A stretch of 64,000 nt of DNA from Candidatus Binatia bacterium (lineage in GTDB: Bacteria > Desulfobacterota > Binatia > Bin18), in contig JAJEFA010000003.1 in the NCBI GenBank assembly GCA_022820725.1, positions 1-64,000 of the forward strand. The letters run 5' to 3'. Each line of letters opens with the position of its first letter. Within the stretch, counting starts at the first letter, position 1. This document shows, in pieces, positions 8,365 through 17,323 of this stretch. A program made the position numbers and the translations under genes. The notes under the pieces are model-generated. The model was not told the origin of the DNA. It was given only the letters and a program-made list of their open reading frames with translations, and did not search any database.

Positions 8365-9831
8365 TTACGCAGCCTCTTGAGCCAGCAGCTTGTCCACCGC
8401 CTCCTCTACCACCGTTCCTTTGAAAAAGTCAGGATTGGTTCCCGTCCACAACGTGGTTGGATTGGTAAAGACAAAATCCCGAAAGTCATCTGGGGTGATC
8501 ACGTCGTGCTCGACCAGTTCAAAGGCCTCTTCCAGAACTTCTTCCATATCGGGCACGTCCCAGTGACCGATGTCCGAACTGAAAATGGCCTTGAGGCGGG
8601 CACCAAACGGATTCAGCCTGGCATTAAACGCGGTGGCATTCATGGGGTCGTCGGCTTCACAACCGAAATAGAAATTGGGGACAAACAAATCCTTGATGTC
8701 TTCGGCTTTTTCAATCCCGCAGCGTGCCCAGTCGTCCAACGTGTTCGGGTCTTCGCGGGTGCCACCCATCAGGTTTTTTTCATCGATCAAACGACCGGGA
8801 TATGCATCGGCCCACTTGCCGCCGTAGCGTTGATACAGATCGAGCAACTGCTCGGCGTTCAGGTTGGCCGGATCGTAGTTGGCCATCTTTGTGCCGTTAC
8901 GTTTCTCCCAGTGGCCGATCATGTCGGCGTACAGATTACACGCCCAGCCAACCCCGCTTTCCAGGAAGCCGAACTTGAGTGTCGGAAATCGGCGCGTGAC
9001 ACCACTCATGAACATGGCCTTACACAACGCCTCGCCCGAGGCGGCAAAATGTCCGATGTGGTTATACATATAGTTCGAGATGGAGGTCCGACTGCCCCAG
9101 CCCATGGCCGGCGAGTGAAAGGTCGGCGCGAGCTTTAACTCGACACAGCGAGCCCAGACCGGGTCATAGTCATACGCGCTGTCCAAACAGAAGGTATCCA
9201 GCCAAAACGCGTGTTCGGCAACCTCCGGGGCGGCACGCTCGACAACCGGAACAGGACGTTGCACATGCCCGGCCATCATCACGGCCTTGAGACCGAGCTC
9301 ATGGACCACAAACTCAAGCTCTTCAATAGCCTCCTGCGGCGTGTGCATGGGAATAGCGGCCGCCGGGGTCATCCGGTTAGCATGCTCGCCGAAATACTCC
9401 GCATGAAAAGTATTAAGCGCCCGGCAGGCGGCCCGGCGCATTTCGGTGTTTTCAATATGCGGGAACAGCAGGCCCAGCGTCGGATAGAGAACGGTAAAGT
9501 CCAAGCCGATGACGTCCATCCGTTCGGACAGCAGCCTGGGCAGCATAGCGGTTGCCCGATCCAAGGTATTCTTGGTCGGCAGCGCCCACCACGGTGAGCG
9601 CGTCGCGCGTTGGTCCAGTCGCTCTTCGGGCGACAAGGAATACCAGCGGAACAGCCGGCCCCAGCCCCCAGAGTTGCGCTCGGGCGAGAGAAAGCGTTTG
9701 ACCATAGAGGCACCGCCCTCTCGCTCGAGATAGTCGAGAAAGCCGGGTTCAAATTCGATCATATGGCCATCTGAATCGATAACGGGGTGATCCAGCTTGG
9801 CCCGGACTGCGGCAGATTTTGATGTTGACAT
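8365..9831 (-). CDS. Amidohydrolase family 2 (TIM-barrel metal-dependent hydrolase)
   Basis: This 488-residue protein belongs to the amidohydrolase_2 family (ACMSD/2-amino-3-carboxymuconate-semialdehyde decarboxylase-like). The first strand motif is VIDSDGHMIEFEPG, where the usual DxHxH is reduced to DxDGH. A later His (TFHSPAMGWGS) and Asp (FSSDIGHWD) fill the other expected metal or active-site positions. The ATG at 9831 follows GGGGAGGAAGACGCT, so it is preferred over the one at 9855. The family includes decarboxylases and hydrolases of aromatic-ring fission products, consistent with the nearby dioxygenases, but the reaction is not proven. Confidence 0.82.
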   Translation of the reverse strand: MSTSKSAAVRAKLDHPVIDSDGHMIEFEPGFLDYLEREGGASMVKRFLSPERNSGGWGRLFRWYSLSPEERLDQRATRSPWWALPTKNTLDRATAMLPRLLSERMDVIGLDFTVLYPTLGLLFPHIENTEMRRAACRALNTFHAEYFGEHANRMTPAAAIPMHTPQEAIEELEFVVHELGLKAVMMAGHVQRPVPVVERAAPEVAEHAFWLDTFCLDSAYDYDPVWARCVELKLAPTFHSPAMGWGSRTSISNYMYNHIGHFAASGEALCKAMFMSGVTRRFPTLKFGFLESGVGWACNLYADMIGHWEKRNGTKMANYDPANLNAEQLLDLYQRYGGKWADAYPGRLIDEKNLMGGTREDPNTLDDWARCGIEKAEDIKDLFVPNFYFGCEADDPMNATAFNARLNPFGARLKAIFSSDIGHWDVPDMEEVLEEAFELVEHDVITPDDFRDFVFTNPTTLWTGTNPDFFKGTVVEEAVDKLLAQEAA

Positions 9832-9920
9832 AGCGTCTTCCTCCCCTGCCGCCATAGCACTTTGCCGAGCGGGACAAAAGCCTTACCTCTCGTTCTTCAG
9901 CGAAAACATCACTCTCAAAC

Positions 9921-9949
9921 TTGCCTCTCAAATCGCAACTGAATACACT
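9921..9949 (+). promoter_or_regulatory. Candidate sigma70-type promoter
   Basis: TTGCCT and TACACT are separated by 17 nt inside the divergent interval between the amidohydrolase and the plus-strand gene starting at 9993. Each hexamer matches four of six consensus bases. The spacing and position fit a promoter for the plus-strand gene, but this is weak motif evidence only. Confidence 0.3.
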
Positions 9950-9992
9950 CGCCCCAGCATTTCTGGTCTGGTGCTGAAAAATGGAGGGCGCT

Positions 9993-10700
9993 ATGTCTGA
10001 AGATTTCTCCTCTACCCTGCATATTGCCGAAGGCGGCTTTCGTCCCCGGCCGGAACTCCTGGACGCCTACATAAAACGCCACGAACAGTTCATGCCCCAT
10101 GCCGTGGCCCAGGCGGGCTTTCGGGAAACCTATGGCGGGCCGATTGCGGGCACTTCCTGGTGGCTCTTCTTTGCCAAGTTTGACACGCTTGAAGCCATGG
10201 AAGACTGGCAGCGCGACCGTGAACACATAAAAGTCCAGGATGAAGCCCGAGAAAAATGGTGGACCGCCTATTATATCCGCAAAGGACGGATACTGGCGGA
10301 CAATGAAACGGTGACTGGAACCATCCTGAATGAAACCATGCTACTCCGGGATACACCGTTTTCAGACGCGGAGTCCGATCAGGTCACCGCTGCACTCTCG
10401 GGCATTGCGAGCTTTGGTATCCTGCCCTATGAGGCACTCAAAAACGAGCATATCCATACCCCTTATGTCTTTACCCAGGTCGCCGGCATCGTTCCGCAAC
10501 AGGCTCGCGTGCATTACGTCCTGCTCAGCTCTTGGGCCAGCACCACGGATTGCCAGCAGTGGCAGCAGTCAGCCGGTTATGAGACGCTCTGCGGACTTGG
10601 CTCCGTTCAGTCCACCTGTTATCAGATTATTCCCGAGCGGAAGCCACGCATGGGCCTCCACCCCGACCGGATGCAGCGCGAGTGGATAGCCGAGGAATAA
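9993..10700 (+). CDS. Two-domain ABM/EthD-like dimeric alpha-beta barrel protein
   Basis: This 235-residue protein appears to hold two ferredoxin-like (dimeric alpha/beta barrel) halves. The first spans about residues 1-100 (PELLDAYIKRHEQFMPHAV, then WWLFFAKFDTLEAMEDWQRD), the second about 120-215 (VHYVLLSSWASTTDCQQWQ). Such folds occur in EthD, NIPSNAP and antibiotic-biosynthesis monooxygenases. No cofactor motif is expected or seen. GGAGGG sits 6 nt before the ATG at 9993, which is preferred over 9981. The gene converges on an M24 peptidase gene. Function is unknown. Confidence 0.6.
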   Translation: MSEDFSSTLHIAEGGFRPRPELLDAYIKRHEQFMPHAVAQAGFRETYGGPIAGTSWWLFFAKFDTLEAMEDWQRDREHIKVQDEAREKWWTAYYIRKGRILADNETVTGTILNETMLLRDTPFSDAESDQVTAALSGIASFGILPYEALKNEHIHTPYVFTQVAGIVPQQARVHYVLLSSWASTTDCQQWQQSAGYETLCGLGSVQSTCYQIIPERKPRMGLHPDRMQREWIAEE

Positions 10701-10705
10701 TTTCT

Positions 10706-11887
10706 CTATCGCGCGATCACTTGCAGTTTGTCGGGAAAATCGGTCAGCCGCTCAAGACCATTCTCTCCAACAATAAAATTCTCCTCAAAGAGAATGGGGC
10801 CGTAAGGTGTCTGGGTAAACCACTCCGGCGCAATCACCATATTGACTTCCAAACACAGGTCTGACGGACAACCGACTCCAAGCCACGGCTTCTCGACCAT
10901 CTCATACCCAAGGTTATGGCCAACAAACTGCCCTTCAAGTGGATCAACCGCGCCGTGTTTGTGCATGACCTTGAGCGTGTCTTGGGCGATTTCCTTAATA
11001 GGTCGCCCCGGCCGCCAGGGCTCTAGCGCTTCGCGGTATATGGCTTTCATGGAGTCAAATATTTTGAGCTGTTCCGTCGTGGGTTCGCCCCAGACCAGCA
11101 TAATGTCGTAATCAGAGGTGTAGCCTCGGTAGATGGCGCCGCCGTCAAACCACTGAAAATCGCCTGGCTCCATCAGACGGTCGGGATACTGAGCGCGGAA
11201 GAATGTATAGCCAGGATGCGTCCACGGCATGGCGATTCCGACCTCGGTCGCTCCAGCCTCGGCCTGGCAGTCGAACATGGTGAACATCAACTCATTCTCA
11301 CTGATACCCCGGCCAATCCGGCGGACAAATTTCCGGAAGGCATTATTCTGAATCTCCACAGCCATGCGTAGGCAGCTGACTTCAGCCGGCGATTTGACCA
11401 TGCGCAAGCGATAGAAAAGATCTGCGGCGTCTGTCAGATTGGCGTGGGGAAGCGCTTTTTTCAGTTCTTCGAATTCAGGGATGACAATGCCCCCATAGGC
11501 CCCGAGATCAATACCGATCCGTCCCTGTTGGATTCCGAGATCGGCGAGAGCGGTGCCAATGGCTTGAGGCCGATTTTCTTCTAACGGCGGGGGAACGGTT
11601 CGGATGTCAGCAATATGGGTTGAGCGCTCATAGGTCTCCGCCGGCATCTGGAATCCGATAATGGTCGGCTCGCGGCCCTGCGGCAACAGCACTTTTGGAA
11701 AGATCGCGTGGTGGGAAAATTCGGGAAAGCGCTTGGCCGACAACGAGCCGAGAAATCCCGAGAGCCAGAACTGGTTCCCCGGACTATAGGCAATGAGCGC
11801 GTCGAGGTTGGCCTCGGCCATTTTTTGCCATGCTCGTTCATAGCGTGTCAGGAACTCCTCTTTTGGAAAGATCGGGTGATGGAACAC
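10706..11887 (-). CDS. M24 family metallopeptidase (Xaa-Pro dipeptidase/creatinase fold)
   Basis: This 393-residue protein has the creatinase N-terminal domain (to about residue 150) and the pita-bread C-terminal domain. The five expected metal ligands are visible: two Asp in FDGGAIYRGYTSDYD, His in QFVGHNLGYE, Glu in VIAPEWF and Glu in LFEENFIV. It could be a Xaa-Pro peptidase, creatinase-like amidinohydrolase, or a DMSP-lyase-like relative; the sequence does not decide. A cupin-amidase operon diverges from it, sharing a 121-bp regulatory interval. Confidence 0.85.
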   Translation of the reverse strand: MFHHPIFPKEEFLTRYERAWQKMAEANLDALIAYSPGNQFWLSGFLGSLSAKRFPEFSHHAIFPKVLLPQGREPTIIGFQMPAETYERSTHIADIRTVPPPLEENRPQAIGTALADLGIQQGRIGIDLGAYGGIVIPEFEELKKALPHANLTDAADLFYRLRMVKSPAEVSCLRMAVEIQNNAFRKFVRRIGRGISENELMFTMFDCQAEAGATEVGIAMPWTHPGYTFFRAQYPDRLMEPGDFQWFDGGAIYRGYTSDYDIMLVWGEPTTEQLKIFDSMKAIYREALEPWRPGRPIKEIAQDTLKVMHKHGAVDPLEGQFVGHNLGYEMVEKPWLGVGCPSDLCLEVNMVIAPEWFTQTPYGPILFEENFIVGENGLERLTDFPDKLQVIAR

Positions 11888-12008
11888 GGCTCACTCCTCC
11901 CGTTCGAGATGTTCTCCGGTCATTACCATTAACCGAGGGCCGCCGAAAGGAGTTGCATCTTGCGCCTCTTGCGCTAGGCTCTTTCGGGTCGGCAGGAAGG
12001 AGGGGTGT

Positions 12009-12293
12009 ATGTCGCAAGAGCAAGCCCGCTCAACAGTCCTCATCGAGAATGAGCGTGTACGCGTGACGGAATGGCGTTTCGCTCCAGGGGCGGCCACCGG
12101 CTACCATCGGCACGAGTACGACTATGTTGTCGTACCCATGACAACGGGGACGTTATTGCTGAAAGCCCCGGACGGCGACCACGAAGCCGAGTTGACTCAG
12201 GGCGTCCCTTATTTTCGGAACGTTGGGGTCGAACACGACGTGATTAACGCCAATGACTACGAGTTTGTCTTTGTGGAAACGGAACTGAAGTAG
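12009..12293 (+). CDS. Single-domain cupin protein
   Basis: This 94-residue protein has one cupin barrel. Motif 1 is GYHRHEYDYVVVPMTTG (the G-x5-HxH-x3-E arrangement is partly relaxed) and motif 2 ends with NVGVEHDVIN. The His residues would bind a metal. AGGAAGGAGGGGTGT precedes the ATG. It is the first gene of a tight three-gene operon with a GatC-like subunit 9 bp downstream and an amidase, so it may act on, or sense, the same compound. The precise function is not known. Confidence 0.8.
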   Translation: MSQEQARSTVLIENERVRVTEWRFAPGAATGYHRHEYDYVVVPMTTGTLLLKAPDGDHEAELTQGVPYFRNVGVEHDVINANDYEFVFVETELK

Positions 12294-12302
12294 GAGAAGG
12301 AC

Positions 12303-12524
12303 ATGGACACAAAAGCCCTCATTGCAGCGAAGCTCGCGGAGTGGGATCTTGAGCTGACTGATACCGAACTCGACCAGTTGCTGGTCCCGTATGACAACCT
12401 CTTACGCTGGCAGCGGGTCGTGGAAGACATGCGGCAATCCCGCCAACTGGTTGAGGGTATGAGCATGCCGGAGAGCGAGCCCGTGCTGGTGCATGCGCTC
12501 GATAAGAAAGGGGGGGCATCATGA
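12303..12524 (+). CDS. GatC/AtzG-like small amidase subunit
   Basis: This 73-residue, largely helical acidic protein (ALIAAKLAEWDLELTDTELDQLL) ends with MPESEPVLVHALDKKG. The two-helix start and a C-terminal tail naming a Pro-x-x-EP segment resemble GatC and AtzG, small partners that wrap around an amidase. Its stop overlaps the amidase start (ATGA), so the two are translationally coupled. In the AtzG-AtzE pair this subunit completes 1-carboxybiuret hydrolase; a similar heterotetramer is likely here, but the substrate is open. Confidence 0.65.
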   Translation: MDTKALIAAKLAEWDLELTDTELDQLLVPYDNLLRWQRVVEDMRQSRQLVEGMSMPESEPVLVHALDKKGGAS

Positions 12525-13921
12525 CGGCTGCCCGAGAACTCGCCTATATGTCGATTGAGGAATTAGCTGGCAACATTCAGCGGAAAGTCGTCTCCCCGGT
12601 CGAAGTCACCCAAGCCATGCTGGATCGCGTGGAGCAGCTCGAACCTCAGCTTCATGCCTTTAATACGGTTTTCAGGGACGAGGTGATGGAAGCGGCCCGC
12701 GCGGCTGAGGCCGAGATTCAGCGCGGAACCTATCGTGGCCCCCTGCACGGCGTCCCCATCGGCATCAAAGACATCTATGAATGCGGGCCAACCACCTGCG
12801 GCTCCCAATCGCTGGAGCGTTATGTGGCCGAGAAGGACTGCACCTCGGTGGCGAAACTCAAGGAAGCCGGCGCGTTGATCCTGGGTAAGACCGCGACCTA
12901 TGAGTTTGCCTATGGTTTTCCTACCAAACAGTCCTATTACCAGCCAACGCATAATCCCTGGAACCTGGCCCACGACGCTGGAGGGTCGAGCAGCGGCACC
13001 GCAGCGTCTACCGCCGCTGGTATGGCCTACGCCGGCATGGGATCGTGTACGGGCGGCTCCATCCGCTGGCCGGCCCAGTGCTGCGGCATTGTCGGACTCA
13101 AAGCGACCTATGGGCGTGTCAGTCGAGCGGGCGTGTATCCGCTCTCGTGGAGCCTCGACCATACCGGCCCGCTTGCCCGAACCGTGACCGACGCGGCCCT
13201 CATGCTGCGAGGCTGTGCCGGCCATGATCCCCTGGACCCGGCCTCGGCAAATATGCCCGTGCCGGACTTTACTCAGAAGCTCGGTCAGGACATTACAGGC
13301 ATGCGGATCGGGCTGCTGCGCTCCATCTATGAGGACAACTGTGATCCCAAGCTGCTCGGACCTTATAACGAGGCAGTCAAGCAGTTCGAGCGCCTCGGAG
13401 CGGAAATTGTTGAGGTTCCTTCCATTACACTGGCCCAACTCCAGGCCATTGAGTGGCCGGGATTATTTTCCGAGTGCGCCACCATCCACGTGGACAATGT
13501 GCGTAACTGCGGAGAGAAATATAATCCCCACGCCAAGCTCTTCGTGGCCTACGGTCTCCTGGTCAGCGGAGCCCAATACCTGATGGGCGCCCAGGTCCGT
13601 GCTCAGGTGCGGGACGACCTTCTCAACGCCCTCGACACTGACGCTGATGTCCTGATGCTGCCCACCGCTGGCTTTCAGGTGAACCGGATTGCCGAAGAAT
13701 CACCCGGCCTGAGCATCGTTTCTGCGGACTTCAGCGTCTACACCCCGATTTTCAATTTTACCGGGCTGCCGGCCCTTCAGGTGCCGTGCGGCTTTGATAC
13801 GGATGGTTTGCCCGTCGGTCTCCAGATTGCCGGTAAGCCGTTTGACGAGCAGACCATCTGTCAGGTTGGTTATGCGTATGAGCAGGCCACCGAGTGGCAC
13901 AAGCAGCACCCGGAGTTATAG
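12521..13921 (+). CDS. Amidase signature family enzyme (GatA/AtzE-like)
   Basis: This 466-residue amidase has the catalytic Lys in VPIGIKDIYE (near residue 83), the Gly/Ser-rich stretch DAGGSSSGTAAS, and CTGGSIRWPAQCCGIVGLK, which carries the cis-Ser and nucleophile region of the Ser-cisSer-Lys triad. Length matches the family. The GatC-like partner overlaps upstream. No GatB is present nearby, so tRNA amidation is unlikely and a catabolic amidase such as an AtzE-like or hydantoin/urea-derivative hydrolase is the better reading. A divergent M24 peptidase and nearby amidohydrolases fit an amide-degradation role. Confidence 0.88.
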   Translation: MTAARELAYMSIEELAGNIQRKVVSPVEVTQAMLDRVEQLEPQLHAFNTVFRDEVMEAARAAEAEIQRGTYRGPLHGVPIGIKDIYECGPTTCGSQSLERYVAEKDCTSVAKLKEAGALILGKTATYEFAYGFPTKQSYYQPTHNPWNLAHDAGGSSSGTAASTAAGMAYAGMGSCTGGSIRWPAQCCGIVGLKATYGRVSRAGVYPLSWSLDHTGPLARTVTDAALMLRGCAGHDPLDPASANMPVPDFTQKLGQDITGMRIGLLRSIYEDNCDPKLLGPYNEAVKQFERLGAEIVEVPSITLAQLQAIEWPGLFSECATIHVDNVRNCGEKYNPHAKLFVAYGLLVSGAQYLMGAQVRAQVRDDLLNALDTDADVLMLPTAGFQVNRIAEESPGLSIVSADFSVYTPIFNFTGLPALQVPCGFDTDGLPVGLQIAGKPFDEQTICQVGYAYEQATEWHKQHPEL

Positions 13922-13944
13922 GCGGATGAAAAGACACTAAGCGT

Positions 13945-14694
13945 CTACGATGTCTCTCCGAGGGCGACGCGGGGGTGGCGAAAATAGCGTTTCAGAGCAC
14001 CATTCCGGTCAACGATAAATGATGCATGGGAGCCTCGCTGCTCTGCGTGAGGCCTTACCAAGACATAAGCCCCCTCCACCTCAAGGACTTTGTTTTGCTG
14101 GTCCCAGTGCATCTTCTCCGTGCGGAGCTGCTCTCCGGTATGCGAACGCAATATGACGTGCCCACGGAGCTGCACCTTCGAGCTGCCGAGCTTAACCCGC
14201 GCGCGGTCGGCAGAGAGGCTCAGAAAAAACTGCTCGTCTCGATTGAGTTGCAAGGAGACGGGTTGCAGGTCGATCCGGGATATGACCCCCAATGTCTGTT
14301 GGGGAGCAAGTCTGGAGAGAAGGTGTTGAGGCGAAAAGGCGGAAGCGTCTGCGTGTCGGGCCGCTTCAAACTCCGCCACATCAACGATCTCAACCGCAAT
14401 GTTCCGTCCCTTGAGGGTATGCATAAAGCCGAGCCGAAAGGGGCCGATAAAGCGCGTTTTGGAAACGCGCAATGAGTCGCCAGAGACGTGTAACTGCGGA
14501 CGACCGTTCGCAAGCAATGTGGTCCGAAATTCTTGCAGGGACGCGATCGCCCCTCTCTTGGGAGAAAGGGCGGGTTCTTCGCGATGATTGTGGAAACCGA
14601 ACAGGACAGTCCCCAAGCATAGGCTCAGGACGCTTGCATAGAGAAACCAGCGTACTAATCGGGTTCTGCTGAAGACTCGTGTCGCGCCCATCAT
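13945..14694 (-). CDS. LptC-like single-pass periplasmic protein
   Basis: This 249-residue protein has one N-terminal membrane helix (LVRWFLYASVLSLCLGTVLFG) and a beta-rich remainder. The C-terminal part (GHVILRSHTGEQLRTEKMHWD, then VLEVEGAYVLVRP) resembles the jelly-roll repeats of LptC/OstA-type lipopolysaccharide transport proteins, but no other Lpt gene is nearby. Its start overlaps the stop of the upstream secreted-repeat gene by 4 bp (ATGA), so the two form a unit. An envelope role is inferred; the LptC assignment is tentative. Confidence 0.45.
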   Translation of the reverse strand: MMGATRVFSRTRLVRWFLYASVLSLCLGTVLFGFHNHREEPALSPKRGAIASLQEFRTTLLANGRPQLHVSGDSLRVSKTRFIGPFRLGFMHTLKGRNIAVEIVDVAEFEAARHADASAFSPQHLLSRLAPQQTLGVISRIDLQPVSLQLNRDEQFFLSLSADRARVKLGSSKVQLRGHVILRSHTGEQLRTEKMHWDQQNKVLEVEGAYVLVRPHAEQRGSHASFIVDRNGALKRYFRHPRVALGETS

Positions 14695-16724
14695 TCACGC
14701 CTCAACCACGTCAGGACCTCCTCCGGGAGGTATGCCTCAATATCTTGTTGCGTTAAGTCTGGGGCCATTCCACCGAACGTCGGGTCAGGGAAGATTCCGT
14801 CAGGGTCCGGCACCAAGGACCGTAACGCTCCGAGCCGGCCTGAGAAGAACAGACTCAAGTTCAGTCGTTCAGGATCGTTGAGACCAATATCCGTTGGGAG
14901 TACGACGGTCCCGTACAAGGATTGGCGTACGAAGTCCAGAGTCCGCTCGAGACGCTCGGCATCTGAAATATCCCCTGGAGTAATGACAAGGAGGTCATCC
15001 GCTTGACTGTCCGTCTCCGACAAAACCGACTGAATAGCCTGACTCGCCTGTGTTAAGGCTTGGTCAAAGAACGTCCGTGCTGACGAAAGACGCGCGCGCG
15101 ACACCAAGGAAAGGAGCGTCGGTTCTGCGGCCAAGATTTCCTGCAAGGTGGCTGTTGTCAGTATTTGCAAACCCACATCTACGTCATACGCGGCAAGAGC
15201 GGCGGACGCGCCCCAGGTTGCCTGTAAGATGGCAGTGAGTGTCTGCACGTCACTCCGGTCAATCTCAACGACCAAATCATCGGCGATCCCCGATAAGCAA
15301 GGGGGCAGATCCCCCAGGACAAACGGAACGTGTAGAGCGGTGGGAAGTCTGTTCAGGATAGTGAGAGCCGCCTCAATCTCTGGTATGAGGACATCTCGCA
15401 AGGCGTCGAGAATCTCTGCTGTTCGAGGGGCGTCAGGCGGAAAATCTCTCGGCAGCGAGAGGTCCAACGAGCAGACGGCACTCGCATCACCACTGAGAGA
15501 GATATTGCTGTGACGGACGAGTTCTCTCAGTTTGGAGGAGTCAATCACTTTTGTCGCAATGCGGGTCACGGCATGATAGAGGCTGGCTGTTGTATCGGCC
15601 GGATCGTCTAACATTGCTTGACGAAAGGCGTCGTTGGCCTCACGCACATTGCCAGCCTTCAGAGCATCTAAACCCGCGCGTACTCCCTCAGACCCGCCCC
15701 CAGAGAGCCCAGAGATAGCAAAATTCTGCTGACTCTGCTGCCACAGGAGATCAACGCTAATCCCGGGTTGCGGAAAGTCGGAGACGGTAAAAGTGCCGCT
15801 GGCACCCCTGAGAAAGTCTTCTCCGAATGTCGTCACCACGACCGTTGCACTGCCGAACTCCATCCCGTCGGCCCGGGCGCTGACTGTATGGATGCCGTCG
15901 CCGAGCCGATTCCAGTTGAACAAGAGCCCAAAGCCGTTGTCGGTGTCCCCGCAAATGACCGCCCCCTCCTGCGTATACTCCGTGTCTTCGCGGGTAGTCT
16001 TATAGCCGGCCCGCCAGGTCTCTTCCGTGGCGGTGCCGGGATTAAAGACAATGTCGATCCGCTCAGCCTCACAGACCCAGCCGGAAATCACGCCGACGCC
16101 GCTTTGAAATGAACCCGGCGCCGGATTCTCCAGAATACGCGGTGGCGTCCCGCCCGTCCCCCCGCTACTCCTCATATCTCCCCGGATCACGAAGTTCTGG
16201 AGCGACTGTTGCCAGACGAGGGTGACCGGCGGATCCCCCGCAGTCGGAAAACCTTCAACGATAAACTCTCCGCTGACGTCATCCCGGAAGTCTTTCCCCA
16301 AGGTGGTAACCGTGAAGGTGGCCCGGCCAAACTCTACCCCGTCAGCCCAGGCGCTGACCGTATGGACGCCATCGTCTAAGCGGTTCCAGTTGTAAAGCAG
16401 GCCAAAGCCGTTGTCGGTGTCCCCGCAGAGGACCTCCCCCTCCGGCGTATACTCGGTGTCCTCGCGGGTGGTCCGATAGCCGGCCCGCCAGGTCTCTTCC
16501 GTGGCGGTGCCGGGGTTAAAGACAATATCGATCCGCTCGGCCTCACAGACCCAGCCAGAAATCACGCCTAGGCCACTCTGAAATGAGTTCGGCTGGGGAT
16601 TTTCCAAAGCGGTCTGGGCGGCGGCCAGACGACAACTGAGGAAGAAAAACAGGAGCCCTCCGATGGCCACTGCCCCGTACCCTCTACTCCATGATGTACA
16701 CAGGTCCTTTGTCCGCTCAGACAT
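14691..16724 (-). CDS. Secreted protein with two tandem GVISGWVC-type repeats and a TPR-like segment
   Basis: This 677-residue protein starts with a signal peptide (GAVAIGGLLFFFLSC, then AAAQ). Two highly similar repeats of about 150 residues follow, each running from SFQSG-GVISGWVCEAERID through FNPGTATEETWRAGY, NGFGLL-NWNRL, DG-HTVSA-ADG and ending in a WQQS-QNF strand. Each repeat has two Cys that could pair. After residue 350 comes an AGNVREANDAFRQAML helical stretch like one TPR, then a helical domain with no recognised family. The ATG at 16724 has GAGAGAGACGGAT before it. The function is unknown; an envelope or extracellular binding role is plausible, together with the overlapping LptC-like gene. 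Confidence 0.7.
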   Translation of the reverse strand: MSERTKDLCTSWSRGYGAVAIGGLLFFFLSCRLAAAQTALENPQPNSFQSGLGVISGWVCEAERIDIVFNPGTATEETWRAGYRTTREDTEYTPEGEVLCGDTDNGFGLLYNWNRLDDGVHTVSAWADGVEFGRATFTVTTLGKDFRDDVSGEFIVEGFPTAGDPPVTLVWQQSLQNFVIRGDMRSSGGTGGTPPRILENPAPGSFQSGVGVISGWVCEAERIDIVFNPGTATEETWRAGYKTTREDTEYTQEGAVICGDTDNGFGLLFNWNRLGDGIHTVSARADGMEFGSATVVVTTFGEDFLRGASGTFTVSDFPQPGISVDLLWQQSQQNFAISGLSGGGSEGVRAGLDALKAGNVREANDAFRQAMLDDPADTTASLYHAVTRIATKVIDSSKLRELVRHSNISLSGDASAVCSLDLSLPRDFPPDAPRTAEILDALRDVLIPEIEAALTILNRLPTALHVPFVLGDLPPCLSGIADDLVVEIDRSDVQTLTAILQATWGASAALAAYDVDVGLQILTTATLQEILAAEPTLLSLVSRARLSSARTFFDQALTQASQAIQSVLSETDSQADDLLVITPGDISDAERLERTLDFVRQSLYGTVVLPTDIGLNDPERLNLSLFFSGRLGALRSLVPDPDGIFPDPTFGGMAPDLTQQDIEAYLPEEVLTWLRRE

Positions 16725-16949
16725 ATCCGTCTCTCTCGTGAAACACACAGTGTACTCGGCCAAGATGCCGGATTAACAGGCAAGAACATGCCCAATGCGA
16801 GGGCGAGTGTAAATGCAGAGTACAGCGGTATGATTATTTATGGGGAGATGACACCTAGGGAGTATTCACACTGCGGAACACTTTGTCCCAATGCGGAAAG
16901 CTGAATCGAGGGCAGGCATGTCTGCGTAGGCGTTGGTGAACATCCCATG

Positions 16950-17297
16950 TCATGACCGGGGAGGGCCCTTCATACCCCCCTTCTCAAGGAAGACCTGAGG
17001 ATCAATCTTAAAAAAGTCCCCAAGCTTCCTCGCCGGTATCCTGCTGATAGTTCGCTTCTCATTGAGCACCTCTGAGGCTACACCCTGGGAGCCGAATATC
17101 TGCCAGATGTCCTGAAGGCGGAGGCCGTTATCATCCATGAGGGAACGGAGCATCTCATGTGGTGTCGGCTCTTTGACTGGATAGTATTCCTCATCATACT
17201 GCTGAATCAGGTCGCTGAGGAGGTCTAAAAGCCGTTCTTCTTCAGGCGAAAGGCCATCATCGTCCCGATCAACAAGTTCACGGATATATGGTTTCGA
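16950..17297 (-). pseudogene. XRE/HigA-type antitoxin lacking its N-terminus
   Basis: The frame is open from 17297 to 16950 but begins just after a TAA. It encodes RELVDRDDDGLSPEEERLLDL, the acidic middle of HigA-like proteins, then PTPHEMLRSLMDDNGLRLQDI and a helix-turn-helix ending in VASEVLNEKRTISR and KIDPQVFLEKG. The first ATG is at 17153, inside the usual domain; no ATG, GTG or TTG occurs earlier. Either the first 30 or so residues were lost, or translation begins at 17153 to give a 67-residue HTH-only protein. No HigB toxin gene is adjacent. Confidence 0.55.
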
Positions 17298-17323
17298 TTA
17301 ATTCTGGGTATTGTCGTAGGGGG

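Noticed and set aside
12563..13438. Minus-strand 291-residue open frame
   Set aside because: Antisense to the amidase gene with its catalytic motifs; the sequence looks like reverse-translated amidase.
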